Source of the DNA: Macrocystis pyrifera | Taxonomy: Eukaryota > Sar > Phaeophyceae > Laminariales > Laminariaceae | Direction: 5' to 3' | Length of the DNA: 64,000 nucleotides | NCBI GenBank assembly: GCA_031763025.1 | Contig: JASSKH010000031.1 | Span: 4,017,783-4,081,782 of the forward strand | In this document: piece after piece, positions 50,617 through 53,330 of the stretch | Layout: each line of letters starts with the position of its first letter | How positions within the stretch are numbered: the first letter of the stretch is position 1 | Made by a program: the position numbers and the translations under genes | Notes under the pieces: generated by a model | Told to the model about the DNA's origin: nothing | What the model saw: only the letters and a program-made list of their open reading frames with translations | The model's database searches: none

Positions 50617-52416
50617 GTACTCATTATCCAGCATGGCCGTAGTCGTATGATCATAGACCCTGGCATACTTACAATGCCGGGGCGGGGCACACGGGGTTTT
50701 CACCGACCAGGCAGACACTGGAGGCGGGGCGGGGGGGGGGGGCTACTCATTTGTTATTTGCCTTTCTTTTGACCATTGACCACGTATCCCTTTCGAGACG
50801 GAGCACCTTTCCCACTCTCCAACAATTGGGCGCTCATTACGTTGTTCCAATATGTTACATACCAGGTAGACACGTTTTTGCTATTAAATAGTCTTATCCC
50901 ATTCCTGTGCGGCCGCCTGTGGCCACCATCTATCTCCTAGGATAGGGATCGTTTTCTCCCTGCGCTCTAGTGTTTCAAGCTCCTCGATGGCACGTTCGTC
51001 TATCTCCCTCATCTCCTCTTCTAACACATCCGTTCCTCCTTGTACATTTCACATTCTCCTACTCTGTGAGTTCTACTCTCTATTGCTTTGCCACACGGGC
51101 ACATCTGTGCATCTACTTCCTCCTCCTCCCGGCTACTGGTATATCTGGTACCTCTCTCTTCTTTCTGGCAAGTCCAGGTCACCTACACGAAATCGCAGTT
51201 TCAACGTTTTCGCGATGTCCATTAGGCCGTACAAATACGTTTTCATTCCCCTATTCCTCCGCTCAATCCCCGGTATATCTCTTGAGTGTTTTCCGATTCC
51301 ACCTTGTTTCTTAGCTCTAGCCTTTCCCTTCTTTCTATCCTTTCTTGTACGTCTGCCGTGTAGCTTCTATACTTTCTCAACTACGTCATCCCACCTTATT
51401 CCAGCTCGCCCTTTTGTTACTCTCTCCCATACAGCTGTCAACTATGGCTTGCATTTTTTTTTTTTTGGGACGTTCTTTACTTTCTATTGCCATTTCAACC
51501 TTCTCATGCCTCTATTAATATTTGTCTGGAGTGGGTGCATTCCCAGTTCTGCTCTTAATACTGTATTACTAGTCATACTTCAGCATCCTAGGTTTTTTTT
51601 TTTTTTAGCTGCTGTCATATGTACTGTTTCCAACTGTTCTACGAGTTTCGCGTTCCCTTCCCATACTTCTCCTGCATATTCTAGCTTTGGTACTATCACA
51701 TTCATCAGGATACATCTCTTAATCGTACTGTAGTGGCAAGGTGCGAGTCTGTTAGGATCGCATCCATCCTGCCTACGTGTGCCTTACCCTTTCCTATTAC
51801 TTTTGCTATGTGTGTATCCCAAGAGCAGTCTTTTCAGATGTCGACGCCAAGGTGCGTATACTGGTCTACGATCGGCAATTATCTTCTCCCCACTTGCAAC
51901 TGAAATTTACCCAGTCCACCTGGTGTTATTTTTGGGCTGCATACGACGTACAACGTAGGCATTGCGTCTTCACACGGCTGGCGGATCGCTGAAATCGTAT
52001 GATTGCACGTACAGCAGAGTGTGTGAGCTTATTTAGCCGATGCAAAGTTGAATAATGCCATTAGTATGAAGCAAGCGAGTGTTCATTAGACACATCAGTA
52101 TTCGTGGACACCACTTGCGCCACTTGCGCGCGCGTGTTTTTTTCTTGTTTTGTCCCGACGGCGGATTGCTTTAAACTGCTAGTTTTCATATCGGTTCCTT
52201 TTTTTTTTTTCTCTTTCTTTTTTTTTTTTTTATCTGGCGTTGGTGCAGGTGAAGATAGGCGAAAAGGTTACGCAGGGACAGCCCCTCCTGGTGCTGTCGG
52301 CGATGAAGATGGAGACGAACGTCGCGTCGCCCGCTGACGGAATCGTCAAGAGCCTGTACGTCAAAGATGGGGACAACATCCAGGGCAATGATCTTGTCGC
52401 GGAGATCGAGGTCTAG
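11536..52416 (+). CDS. PC: pyruvate carboxylase, 30 exons
   Basis: Biotin enzyme that carboxylates pyruvate to oxaloacetate with ATP and bicarbonate, the anaplerotic entry to the TCA cycle and gluconeogenesis. Joining 30 GT-AG exons gives about 1212 residues (animal and yeast enzymes are near 1180). Order: basic, Ser/Ala-rich leader lacking acids (about 1-42, mitochondrial type); biotin carboxylase with [18 protein letters not shown] and [10 protein letters not shown]; carboxyltransferase with [16 protein letters not shown] and [17 protein letters not shown]; biotin carrier AMKMET with Lys about 1177, 35 residues from the end. Exon coordinates follow as separate entries. The start at 11536 is chosen because the leader then looks like a typical presequence; ATGs 6 and 14 codons later, or upstream at 11386, are alternatives. 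Exons 23 (182 nt) and 25 (83 nt) each break the frame by one base although protein similarity continues in the next frame. Introns range from 292 to 7819 bp and are full of repeats. Confidence 0.95.
12117..12210. repeat. CTG/CTT-rich trinucleotide tract
   Basis: Imperfect GCTGCTGCTT repeats in intron 1. The poly-Ala frames across it are not coding. Confidence 0.8.
12590..12892 (-). mobile_element. tRNA-derived SINE copy C
   Basis: Body and complete tRNA-like head (12892 down to about 12817, with the complement of GACTCGAACCC as B box) match copy B. The A-tail side is T-rich on the plus strand but decayed (12497-12530). Lies in intron 1. Confidence 0.8.
13490..13600 (+). repeat. dispersed repeat F copy
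   Basis: Carries CAGTGTCCGTGCCGATTCTTC and flanking sequence related in inverse orientation to 9636-9735. Confidence 0.5.
14760..14822. mobile_element. short fold-back element, family B
   Basis: Near-perfect inverted repeat. GCAGTCCCGTTTTGGGGACA is mirrored by TTTGTCCCCAAATCGGGACT, with a loop containing CACTTGGAATTAGACTGG. Longer relatives lie at 26427-26741 and 38823-39139. Confidence 0.75.
14960..16655 (+). pseudogene. degenerate non-LTR (LINE) reverse transcriptase
   Basis: Broken frames carry [20 protein letters not shown], then [13 protein letters not shown] (the reverse transcriptase Asp motif), a [10 protein letters not shown] segment, and [10 protein letters not shown] where the catalytic YADD has become YAVD. 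Then [17 protein letters not shown] and a C-terminal RKRRLFF segment follow. Frames change at about 15360, 15650 and 15900 and stops interrupt it, so it is dead. It sits in intron 1 in gene sense. Confidence 0.8.
17329..17438 (+). mobile_element. TA-MITE copy 6
   Basis: TATTACGGGGGTACACAG to GGCCCCCCGTAATA, flanked by TA. Intron 1. Confidence 0.85.
17495..17600 (-). repeat. dispersed repeat F copy
   Basis: GAAGAATCGGCACG, GGACGTCAACGGGTAGAA and GTGAAGAACACACAC match 9640-9720 in the same orientation. Confidence 0.5.
17746..17854 (-). mobile_element. TA-MITE copy 7
   Basis: TATTACGGGGGACC to GACCCCCGTAATA, flanked by TA. The centre is reversed. Confidence 0.9.
17881..18140. repeat. three-unit tandem repeat, period 85-87 bp
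   Basis: Units start at about 17894, 17981 and 18066. Each contains ACACCC..GGGATAACTTTTTGAC, TATCACCGGGTGTGCTGTTG and GTGGAAGGGTGTGGCACGC. The array lies exactly between two TA-MITE copies. Confidence 0.85.
18166..18277 (-). mobile_element. TA-MITE copy 8
   Basis: TTTTACGGGGAGACCATAG to GGTCCCCCGTAGTA. The ends are slightly decayed. The centre is reversed. Confidence 0.8.
19277..19375 (+). pseudogene. ghost copy 1 of pyruvate carboxylase exon 2
   Basis: After CCTTTTGCAG comes ACACAAGGCTGACCAGGCG, which reads HKADQALLV like exon 2. An internal repeat of GCGTTACTCGTG then shifts the frame. About 370 bp upstream of the true exon; flanking intron sequence is duplicated too. Confidence 0.8.
19495..19561 (+). 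pseudogene. ghost copy 2 of pyruvate carboxylase exon 2
   Basis: Preceded by a T tract and CCTTTTTCAG, as the true exon is. Reads [20 protein letters not shown]. If spliced at GTATAC after 19561 it would be 67 nt, the same phase as the 70 nt true exon, so use as an alternative exon is formally possible. The GVG and PPV changes and the weak donor argue for decay. Confidence 0.8.
19645..19714 (+). CDS. PC: pyruvate carboxylase exon 2
   Basis: Residues 97-120: [20 protein letters not shown] and DVD, the conserved segment after the first Rossmann strand. Acceptor CTTTTCCAG, donor GTGAGT. The third of three tandem copies and the only one with an intact sequence and a strong donor. Confidence 0.9.
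19808..19880 (-). mobile_element. repeat G copy (small element with poly-C tail)
   Basis: Plus strand shows ACTCGTTATCATGCGTGGCC, then GTAGTCGTATGACCATAGAC. Read on the minus strand it ends GAGTACACCCCC. Starts 94 bp after exon 2. Confidence 0.65.
20012..20085 (-). mobile_element. repeat G copy
   Basis: Same core (CATGCGTGGCCGTAGTCG) 210 bp after the previous copy, with a G run before it (the poly-C tail on the minus strand). Confidence 0.65.
20181..20384. mobile_element. inverted-repeat element, family C
   Basis: Left end TATCACACGGGTGATGATATATCACACCCCCTCGG is answered by CCAGGGGGTGCG...TTATCACCCTGGTGTGATATA at the right. About 204 bp, non-coding. A second copy lies at 63742-63974. Confidence 0.8.
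20473..20680. repeat. TGCCGGT/ACCGGCA repeat
   Basis: Several ACCGGCACTA/TAGTGCCGGT words and a segment related in inverse orientation to the duplicated block at 28280-28617. Confidence 0.5.
20706..20760 (+). repeat. dispersed repeat F fragment
   Basis: CCAGTGTCCGCGTCGATTCT core only. Confidence 0.45.
21185..21267 (+). mobile_element. repeat G copy
   Basis: ATGGCCATACGACTAAGGCC, then CTCTCCTATCGAGTAC and a run of more than 15 C. The tail faces exon 3. Confidence 0.6.
21281..21420. repeat. tandem repeat upstream of exon 3
   Basis: TGGGTCTCAACAACAAAAGT and TGGGTCTCTCAACGAAAAAG, about 100 bp apart, each followed by a T-rich tract. Confidence 0.6.
21497..21644 (+). CDS. PC: pyruvate carboxylase exon 3
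   Basis: Residues 121-170: [31 protein letters not shown] and [13 protein letters not shown], hallmark biotin carboxylase segments. Donor GTGAGT. Confidence 0.95.
21710..21757 (-). mobile_element. repeat G fragment
   Basis: ATGCATTGCCGAAGTCGAAT and GACCATAGACCCTCGG, diverged. Lies 66 bp after exon 3 with its 3' side toward the exon. Confidence 0.5.
22316..22436 (+). CDS. PC: pyruvate carboxylase exon 4
   Basis: Residues 170-210: [20 protein letters not shown], then [19 protein letters not shown], start of the ATP-grasp region. Preceded by a 22-base C run and a T tract. Confidence 0.93.
22484..22537 (+). pseudogene. ghost of the 3' end of exon 4
   Basis: GCGCGGGAAGTCAACGAGGG and GGGGTGAGCTTCGTGCTTCC repeat, with few changes, the last 32 bases of exon 4 and the donor region, 79 bp downstream. 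Confidence 0.75.
22918..23028 (-). mobile_element. TA-MITE copy 9
   Basis: TATTACGGGGGTCC to GGACCCCCGTAATA with TA on both sides. The centre is reversed. Intron 4. Confidence 0.9.
23030..23262 (+). mobile_element. LINE 3' fragment L2
   Basis: AACGATCGCTATCGTTGGAG to GGCAAGCAACGAATGAGTAC, then a C-rich tail. Matches the 3' end of L3 and the complement of L6. Abuts MITE copy 9 and ends about 50 bp before exon 5. Confidence 0.7.
23314..23419 (+). CDS. PC: pyruvate carboxylase exon 5
   Basis: Residues 210-245: [19 protein letters not shown], the ATP-grasp Lys and glycine-rich loop, then [12 protein letters not shown]. Its pyrimidine tract is formed largely by the C-rich tail of L2. Confidence 0.95.
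23677..23796 (+). mobile_element. TA-MITE copy 10, decayed
   Basis: GGAGACCCATAGTAATGAGG, a recognisable centre and ATTTGGTCCTGATAACTATG remain. Intron 5. Confidence 0.6.
24540..24633 (+). CDS. PC: pyruvate carboxylase exon 6
   Basis: Residues 246-277: [20 protein letters not shown] and [12 protein letters not shown], the ATP-binding strand with the conserved E.Y....RHIEVQ pattern. Confidence 0.95.
24655..25120. repeat. TTGGTTGG-type array, intron 6
   Basis: Degenerate tetranucleotide-like TTGG/TCGG/TTGA repeats beginning about 20 bp after the exon 6 donor. Strongly G+T on the sense strand. Confidence 0.85.
25274..25377 (+). CDS. PC: pyruvate carboxylase exon 7
   Basis: Residues 277-311: [20 protein letters not shown], then [23 protein letters not shown] is diagnostic for biotin carboxylases. 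Confidence 0.95.
25711..25799 (+). CDS. PC: pyruvate carboxylase exon 8
   Basis: Residues 312-341: [20 protein letters not shown] and [10 protein letters not shown]. Confidence 0.95.
25826..26050. repeat. GTTGGT-type array, intron 8
   Basis: Trinucleotide and hexanucleotide-like GTTGGTG repeats starting about 25 bp after the donor. Confidence 0.85.
26427..26741. mobile_element. fold-back element, family B, diverged
   Basis: Ends CTGCGGTCCTGTTTTCGGAA and TCAAAACGAGACTGCAGTCC are inverted repeats like 14760-14822. Confidence 0.55.
27109..27166 (+). CDS. PC: pyruvate carboxylase exon 9
   Basis: Residues 341-360: [19 protein letters not shown], with Glu346, Asn348 and Arg350 of the biotin carboxylase catalytic and metal site. 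Confidence 0.95.
27330..27378 (+). mobile_element. repeat G fragment
   Basis: ATGGTCATACGACTACGATC, ATGCATGACGCGAGTAACCC. Short and diverged. The only intronic copy whose tail does not face the nearer exon. Confidence 0.5.
28160..28200 (-). repeat. dispersed repeat F fragment
   Basis: GAATCATCAGGACGGACACT core on the plus strand. Confidence 0.4.
28280..28617. repeat. duplicated TGCCGG block, period about 215 bp
   Basis: GTGCCTGTGGAAT..GC..., CACCGGTGTGG and TAGTGCCGGTGTTGTTGGC occur twice (28280-28402 and 28500-28617). The TAGTGCCGG/CCGGCACTA pair makes it partly palindromic. Confidence 0.7.
28836..28976 (+). CDS. PC: pyruvate carboxylase exon 10
   Basis: Residues 361-407: [47 protein letters not shown] and AMQCR.T.EDP are standard late biotin carboxylase motifs. 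Confidence 0.95.
28995..29360. repeat. GTGGTGATGATG / GTTGTTGGT array, intron 10
   Basis: G+T-rich trinucleotide repeats beginning about 20 bp after the donor. Confidence 0.8.
29955..30110 (+). CDS. PC: pyruvate carboxylase exon 11
   Basis: Residues 408-459: [52 protein letters not shown]. Acceptor preceded by a T tract. Confidence 0.95.
30690..30840. repeat. GTCTGTCT array, intron 11
   Basis: TGTC tetranucleotide run near 30698-30722, then degenerate continuation. Confidence 0.8.
30892..30957 (+). CDS. PC: pyruvate carboxylase exon 12
   Basis: Residues 460-481: [20 protein letters not shown], then NK. Matches the RAL.E.RVRGV..N motif. Donor GTGATC is weak. Confidence 0.9.
31380..31800 (+). 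mobile_element. LINE 3' fragment L3
   Basis: Longest plus-strand copy of the LINE end: GGAGGAGGAAGTAGACGCAT to CAAGCAACAAATGAGTAC, then about 20 C. It overlaps in homology with the complement of L6 and ends about 75 bp before exon 13. Confidence 0.75.
31873..31982 (+). CDS. PC: pyruvate carboxylase exon 13
   Basis: Residues 482-518: [20 protein letters not shown], then [17 protein letters not shown], end of the biotin carboxylase domain. Acceptor GCTGTCGCAG chosen because PFL..VL.HPDF then follows exon 12 in phase. Confidence 0.93.
32024..32136 (+). rRNA. organelle-type 16S rRNA fragment inserted in intron 13
   Basis: TTATGAACTGGGCTACACAC and GTGCTACAATGG match the near-universal bacterial/organelle small-subunit segment around E. 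coli 1220-1240. AGTTCGGATTGGGGGCTGCA and ACTCGC match the segment ending about 1320, at roughly the right distance. The interior (AAGGACAATAAGTTGC) is organelle-like, mitochondrial or plastid. Only about 113 bp, so it is a non-functional nuclear insert (NUMT or NUPT), not an rRNA gene. Confidence 0.8.
32137..32375. repeat. GATCTGTRTGA minisatellite, intron 13
   Basis: Degenerate 10-11 bp units (GTGTGATCTGTATGACCT). Similar units flank the rRNA fragment on its left (31999-32023), so the fragment sits inside the array. Confidence 0.8.
32404..32455 (+). pseudogene. ghost of the 3' part of exon 13
   Basis: Reads [16 protein letters not shown], clearly related to [16 protein letters not shown] of exon 13. 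It is followed by CTGCGTGATATGTG, like the true exon's CTGCGTGATCTGT. A stop follows at once. Lies about 480 bp downstream of the matching part of the exon. Confidence 0.65.
32514..32552. repeat. (GGTGAT)n
   Basis: Short hexanucleotide tract in intron 13. Confidence 0.85.
32662..32699. repeat. (CTG)n
   Basis: Short trinucleotide tract in intron 13. Confidence 0.9.
32860..32955 (+). mobile_element. LINE 3' fragment L4
   Basis: GTAGAAACGGTGCTTCGTCT to CAAGGCGAGCAATAATCGAG, then a C-rich tail. Ends about 120 bp before exon 14. Confidence 0.65.
32965..33070. repeat. tandem repeat before exon 14
   Basis: Three units of about 50 bp with TCGGCGTTTTGCGTCCCCC, the last running into the exon 14 acceptor. 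Confidence 0.75.
33077..33248 (+). CDS. PC: pyruvate carboxylase exon 14
   Basis: Residues 518-575: [18 protein letters not shown], then a Pro-rich linker ([14 protein letters not shown]) joining the biotin carboxylase and carboxyltransferase parts. QK.L.Y...V.VNG is conserved. Confidence 0.93.
33355..33597. repeat. direct repeat, period about 169 bp
   Basis: CGTGTCGTGT..ATTTA.CCC... to CACCAATG occurs at 33355-33432 and 33524-33597. Confidence 0.65.
33590..33930. mobile_element. fold-back element with internal 36-bp tandem repeats
   Basis: Left GGTTTTCTTGGGGTCTGTTTCC and right GGAAACAGACCACAAGAAAC are inverted repeats. Between them GGTCTGTTTTCGTGGGCGTG with CATAGAATGTCTT repeats (33620-33728). 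Non-coding, intron 14. Confidence 0.65.
34026..34130 (+). mobile_element. repeat G copy
   Basis: CGTCCCGGCATTGTAGGGAT, GTCTATGGTCATACGACTAC, then CTATCGAGTAC and a C tail. Confidence 0.7.
34140..34310 (+). mobile_element. LINE 3' fragment L5
   Basis: GTTGGAGGCGTCTCTATTTG, CGGCGCTCCGTCTCGAAAAG to AGCGATAGATGAGTAACC and a C tail. Directly follows repeat G. Confidence 0.7.
34482..34700 (+). CDS. PC: pyruvate carboxylase exon 15
   Basis: Residues 576-648: [20 protein letters not shown], then [18 protein letters not shown]. Asp600 of WRDAH is the expected metal ligand of the carboxyltransferase site. Confidence 0.97.
34900..35400. other. intron 15 sequence, no feature recognised
   Basis: T-rich and TTTTG-rich stretches, and TCGA-containing words near 34780-34940. 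Long frames here have no coding character. Confidence 0.4.
35919..36185 (+). pseudogene. three ghosts of the 5' end of exon 16
   Basis: GGGTGTCCATGGGGTG (35919), GGGAGTGCCCGTGGGATACA (36020) and GGGAGTGCCCGTGGGGACAC (36141) are each followed by GCYTGYRAGGACGAG. They resemble exon 16's GGAGTGTCCGTGGGACCGGC, TTGCGAAGATGAGGG. Units are 101-121 bp apart and include T-rich intron sequence. Confidence 0.65.
36364..36485 (+). CDS. PC: pyruvate carboxylase exon 16
   Basis: Residues 649-689: [40 protein letters not shown]. Very strongly conserved carboxyltransferase segment. The donor is taken as GTGAGA, leaving a split Lys codon. Confidence 0.97.
36540..36652 (+). mobile_element. TA-MITE copy 11
   Basis: TATTACGGGGGTCCATAG to ATGGACCCCCCCCCGTAATA. 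Only 54 bp after exon 16. Confidence 0.9.
37430..37509 (-). other. tRNA-like segment (pseudo-tRNA or SINE head)
   Basis: On the minus strand it starts GTAGCCC and ends GGCTAC, which can pair as an acceptor stem. It has GGTTCGATCCC as a B box, a GTGCA/TGCAC arm and an A-box-like CCCAGGTCAGTAA. The T stem pairs poorly, so a functional tRNA is unlikely. Confidence 0.3.
38021..38090 (+). CDS. PC: pyruvate carboxylase exon 17
   Basis: Residues 689-712: [20 protein letters not shown], then YLE. Confidence 0.97.
38383..38474 (+). CDS. PC: pyruvate carboxylase exon 18
   Basis: Residues 713-743: [31 protein letters not shown]. Confidence 0.97.
38823..39139. mobile_element. fold-back element, family B, long form
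   Basis: GGACTGCAGTCCCG..TTTTGGGGACAAACT is mirrored by AGTTTGTCCCTGAAACGGGACTGCAG. Inner arms CGGAGAGCTTTTTT and AAAAAAAGCTCTCCG are also inverted. About 317 bp, non-coding, intron 18. Confidence 0.75.
39427..39534 (-). mobile_element. TA-MITE copy 12
   Basis: TATTACGGGGGACC to GGTCCCCCGTAGTA. The centre is reversed. Confidence 0.9.
39922..40030 (+). mobile_element. TA-MITE copy 13
   Basis: TATTACGGGGGTCCATAG to GGTCCCCCGTAATA, with TA both sides. Confidence 0.9.
40591..40711 (+). CDS. PC: pyruvate carboxylase exon 19
   Basis: Residues 743-783: [40 protein letters not shown]. Lys769 of IKDMAG is the Lys that is carboxylated and binds metal in this family. Confidence 0.97.
41302..41400 (+). 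CDS. PC: pyruvate carboxylase exon 20
   Basis: Residues 784-816: [33 protein letters not shown]. His799 and His801 are the expected metal ligands. Confidence 0.97.
41829..41876. repeat. (GTT)n
   Basis: Trinucleotide tract in intron 20, followed by GGAGTT units. Confidence 0.9.
42027..42258 (+). CDS. PC: pyruvate carboxylase exon 21
   Basis: Residues 817-894: [57 protein letters not shown]. The longest exon after exon 1. Confidence 0.97.
42330..42760. repeat. CCTGTCCTGT array, intron 21
   Basis: Degenerate pentanucleotide-like CCTGT/CCTGC units over about 430 bp. The long Cys/Leu-rich frames are artefacts. Confidence 0.9.
42867..42982 (+). CDS. PC: pyruvate carboxylase exon 22
   Basis: Residues 894-932: [38 protein letters not shown]. 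The Thr of PGGQYTNL corresponds to the proposed proton-transfer Thr of the carboxyltransferase site. Confidence 0.96.
43078..43175 (+). pseudogene. ghost of the 3' half of exon 22
   Basis: CCGGGCGCTGTCCCACACGT to TTCGGCGATGTCGTCATGGT parallels CCGGGCGCTGGCCCCACATC to CTCGGCGATATCATCAAGGT of exon 22, 167 bp downstream. In frame it reads [13 protein letters not shown] and VFGDVVMVG against [12 protein letters not shown] and LLGDIIK. Confidence 0.75.
43866..44045. repeat. TTCGATATTCCGATACATCG minisatellite
   Basis: About seven units of 23-26 bp just upstream of exon 23. Internal TCGA palindromes. Confidence 0.85.
44101..44282 (+). CDS. PC: pyruvate carboxylase exon 23, frame interrupted
   Basis: Reads [20 protein letters not shown] and ERGDSLSFP up to the C run at 44202-44207. 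Similarity then continues in the next frame as [20 protein letters not shown], then LRSK. Length 182 nt, but flanking phases require a multiple of three. The join lies at CCCCCCGGG, so a base count error there is the simplest explanation. Confidence 0.93.
44740..45190. repeat. direct repeat, about 360 bp apart
   Basis: GTGGCCTCATCCAACCCA.. TGAATGATCGGCGGC.GCGCG AAAGAATA.TGTAG occurs near 44750 and 45115. Possibly ends of an unrecognised element. Confidence 0.6.
46034..46123 (+). CDS. PC: pyruvate carboxylase exon 24
   Basis: Residues 994-1023: [39 protein letters not shown] is conserved. Donor GTACGT. Confidence 0.93.
46128..46860. repeat. CGGTTTCAGTTTCGG array, intron 24
   Basis: About 730 bp of degenerate units starting 5 bp after the exon 24 donor. 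The long Phe/Ser-rich frames are artefacts. Confidence 0.9.
46935..47165. repeat. duplicated intron segment before exon 25
   Basis: CACCTTGTGCCCCGCAATAC, TTGTCCCGTGGACG is echoed by TTTTGTGCCCTGCTTTACGC, GCCCCGTGGATTGG about 155 bp later. The first copy may include a weak ghost of exon 25. Confidence 0.45.
47166..47248 (+). CDS. PC: pyruvate carboxylase exon 25, frame interrupted
   Basis: [20 protein letters not shown] and AQYP in one frame. The expected AVFK is present only in the next frame (GCTGTGTTCAAG). Length 83 nt; 84 is needed to keep the phase between exons 24 and 26. One base appears to be missing in the ACCC run at 47232-47235. Confidence 0.85.
48168..48285 (-). mobile_element. 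TA-MITE copy 14
   Basis: ATTGCGGGGGGGGGGCCATAG to GGTCCCCCGTGATA. Ends expanded or mutated. The centre is reversed. Intron 25. Confidence 0.8.
48368..48451 (+). CDS. PC: pyruvate carboxylase exon 26
   Basis: Residues 1052-1079: [28 protein letters not shown]. Confidence 0.95.
48530..48725. repeat. GCTGTGCTGCG array, intron 26
   Basis: Degenerate pentanucleotide-like TGCTG/TGCGC units. Confidence 0.85.
48893..48924. repeat. poly-C tract of about 32 bases
   Basis: Uninterrupted C run in intron 26. Other runs of 18 or more G/C occur at about 20430, 21247, 22252, 31771, 49139, 49977, 50355, 50584, 54628, 54835, 62797 and 63556. Confidence 0.9.
49275..49304 (+). CDS. PC: pyruvate carboxylase exon 27 (30-nt microexon)
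   Basis: Residues 1080-1089: [10 protein letters not shown], matching the conserved E..VE.E.GK segment. Flanked by CCAG and GTGAGG. Easily missed by gene predictors. Confidence 0.9.
49862..49918 (+). CDS. PC: pyruvate carboxylase exon 28
   Basis: Residues 1090-1108: [19 protein letters not shown], between the carboxyltransferase and the carrier domain. Confidence 0.92.
50413..50559 (+). CDS. PC: pyruvate carboxylase exon 29
   Basis: Residues 1109-1157: [19 protein letters not shown] and [15 protein letters not shown], the first half of the biotin carrier domain (GAPMPG). Confidence 0.96.
50584..50735 (-). mobile_element. repeat G copy with long poly-C tail
   Basis: Plus strand: about 32 G, then GAGTACTCATTATCCAGCAT, GGCCGTAGTCGTATGATCAT, and ACCGACCAGGCAGACAC. 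The tail lies 25 bp from exon 29. Confidence 0.7.
50733..51785 (-). mobile_element. LINE fragment L6 (reverse transcriptase C-terminal part and 3' end)
   Basis: On the minus strand the coding part reads [51 protein letters not shown], then after indels [13 protein letters not shown] and [17 protein letters not shown]. Such segments follow the polymerase domain in LINEs. The 3' end (GAAACGGAGC-type region, then AATGAGTA and poly-C) matches L2-L5. Confidence 0.75.
52249..52416 (+). CDS. PC: pyruvate carboxylase exon 30 with stop
   Basis: Residues 1158-1212: [40 protein letters not shown], stop TAG. Lys1177 in AMKMET is the biotinylation site. Confidence 0.98.
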   Translation: MKIGEKVTQGQPLLVLSAMKMETNVASPADGIVKSLYVKDGDNIQGNDLVAEIEV

Positions 52417-52424
52417 TCTGATTC

Positions 52425-53330
52425 TGGCCTGGCCTGGCCTGGCCTGGCCTCGTTTCTGATTTGTTTTCGCTTGCCTTGCATTTGCCTCGTCTTGCCTTGC
52501 CTTGTCTGGCCTCGTCTTGTCTTGGCTTGCCTTGTCTTGGCTCGTCTTGGATTGTCTTGTCTTGCTACGCCTTTCCTTTGCCCTGCCATGGCTTTGCCCT
52601 GCCCCGGGCCGTGCCTTACCTTGGCCTGGCCCGGTCGGTCTGGCTTGACGTGGCTCTGTTGTGCCTTGTTTTGCCTTGTGCTGCCGTATGTTTTACTTGT
52701 TTTTACCTACCTTGTCTAGCCTCTCTGGCGTAGAGGAGCCTTTATTTTAGCTTTTGCTCGCGTTTAGCTTGCCTTGTCTAGTCGGGTCTGGCCTGGCCTG
52801 GCCTGGCCGGTGGGTTTGGACTGGCCTTGCCGCGCCTTTTACCTTGGCTTTTCCCCCCTCTTTTTGCCTAGTCGTGTATTGCCTGGCTAGCTTGACCTCG
52901 CCCTGCCTTGCCTTGCCTTGCCTTGCTTTGGTTTGTGGTGTCTTGTGCTAGCTTGTCTTGTTTTGGCTTGTTTTGCCTTGCCTTGCGTAACCTTGTCTTG
53001 GCGTGTCTTGTCTTGTCTTGCCTTGGCCTGTCTTGTCTCGTCTTGCTTGCGTTGTCTTGTCTTGTCTCGTCTTGTCTTGCCTTGCCTTGGTATGGCTTGC
53101 CTTGCCTTGCCTTGCCTTGCTTTGCCTTGCGTTGCCTTGCCTTGCCTTGCGTTGCCTTGCGTTGCCTTGCGTTGCGTTGCGTTGCCTTGTCTTGTCTTGC
53201 GTTGCCTTGTCTTGTCTTGCCGTGCCTTGCCTTGCCTCGCCTCGCATGCCTTGTCTGGTCTGGTCTTGTCCTGTCTTGTCTTGGCCTGTCTTGCGTTTTT
53301 TTTCTCTAGCCCCGTCTTTCCTTGCCTGGC
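52425..53330. repeat. CCTTG/CCTGG array downstream of the stop
   Basis: About 900 bp of degenerate pentanucleotide-like units (GCCTTGCCTT) starting 10 bp after the stop codon, so probably within the 3' UTR or terminator region. The long Leu/Cys-rich frames are artefacts. Confidence 0.9.
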
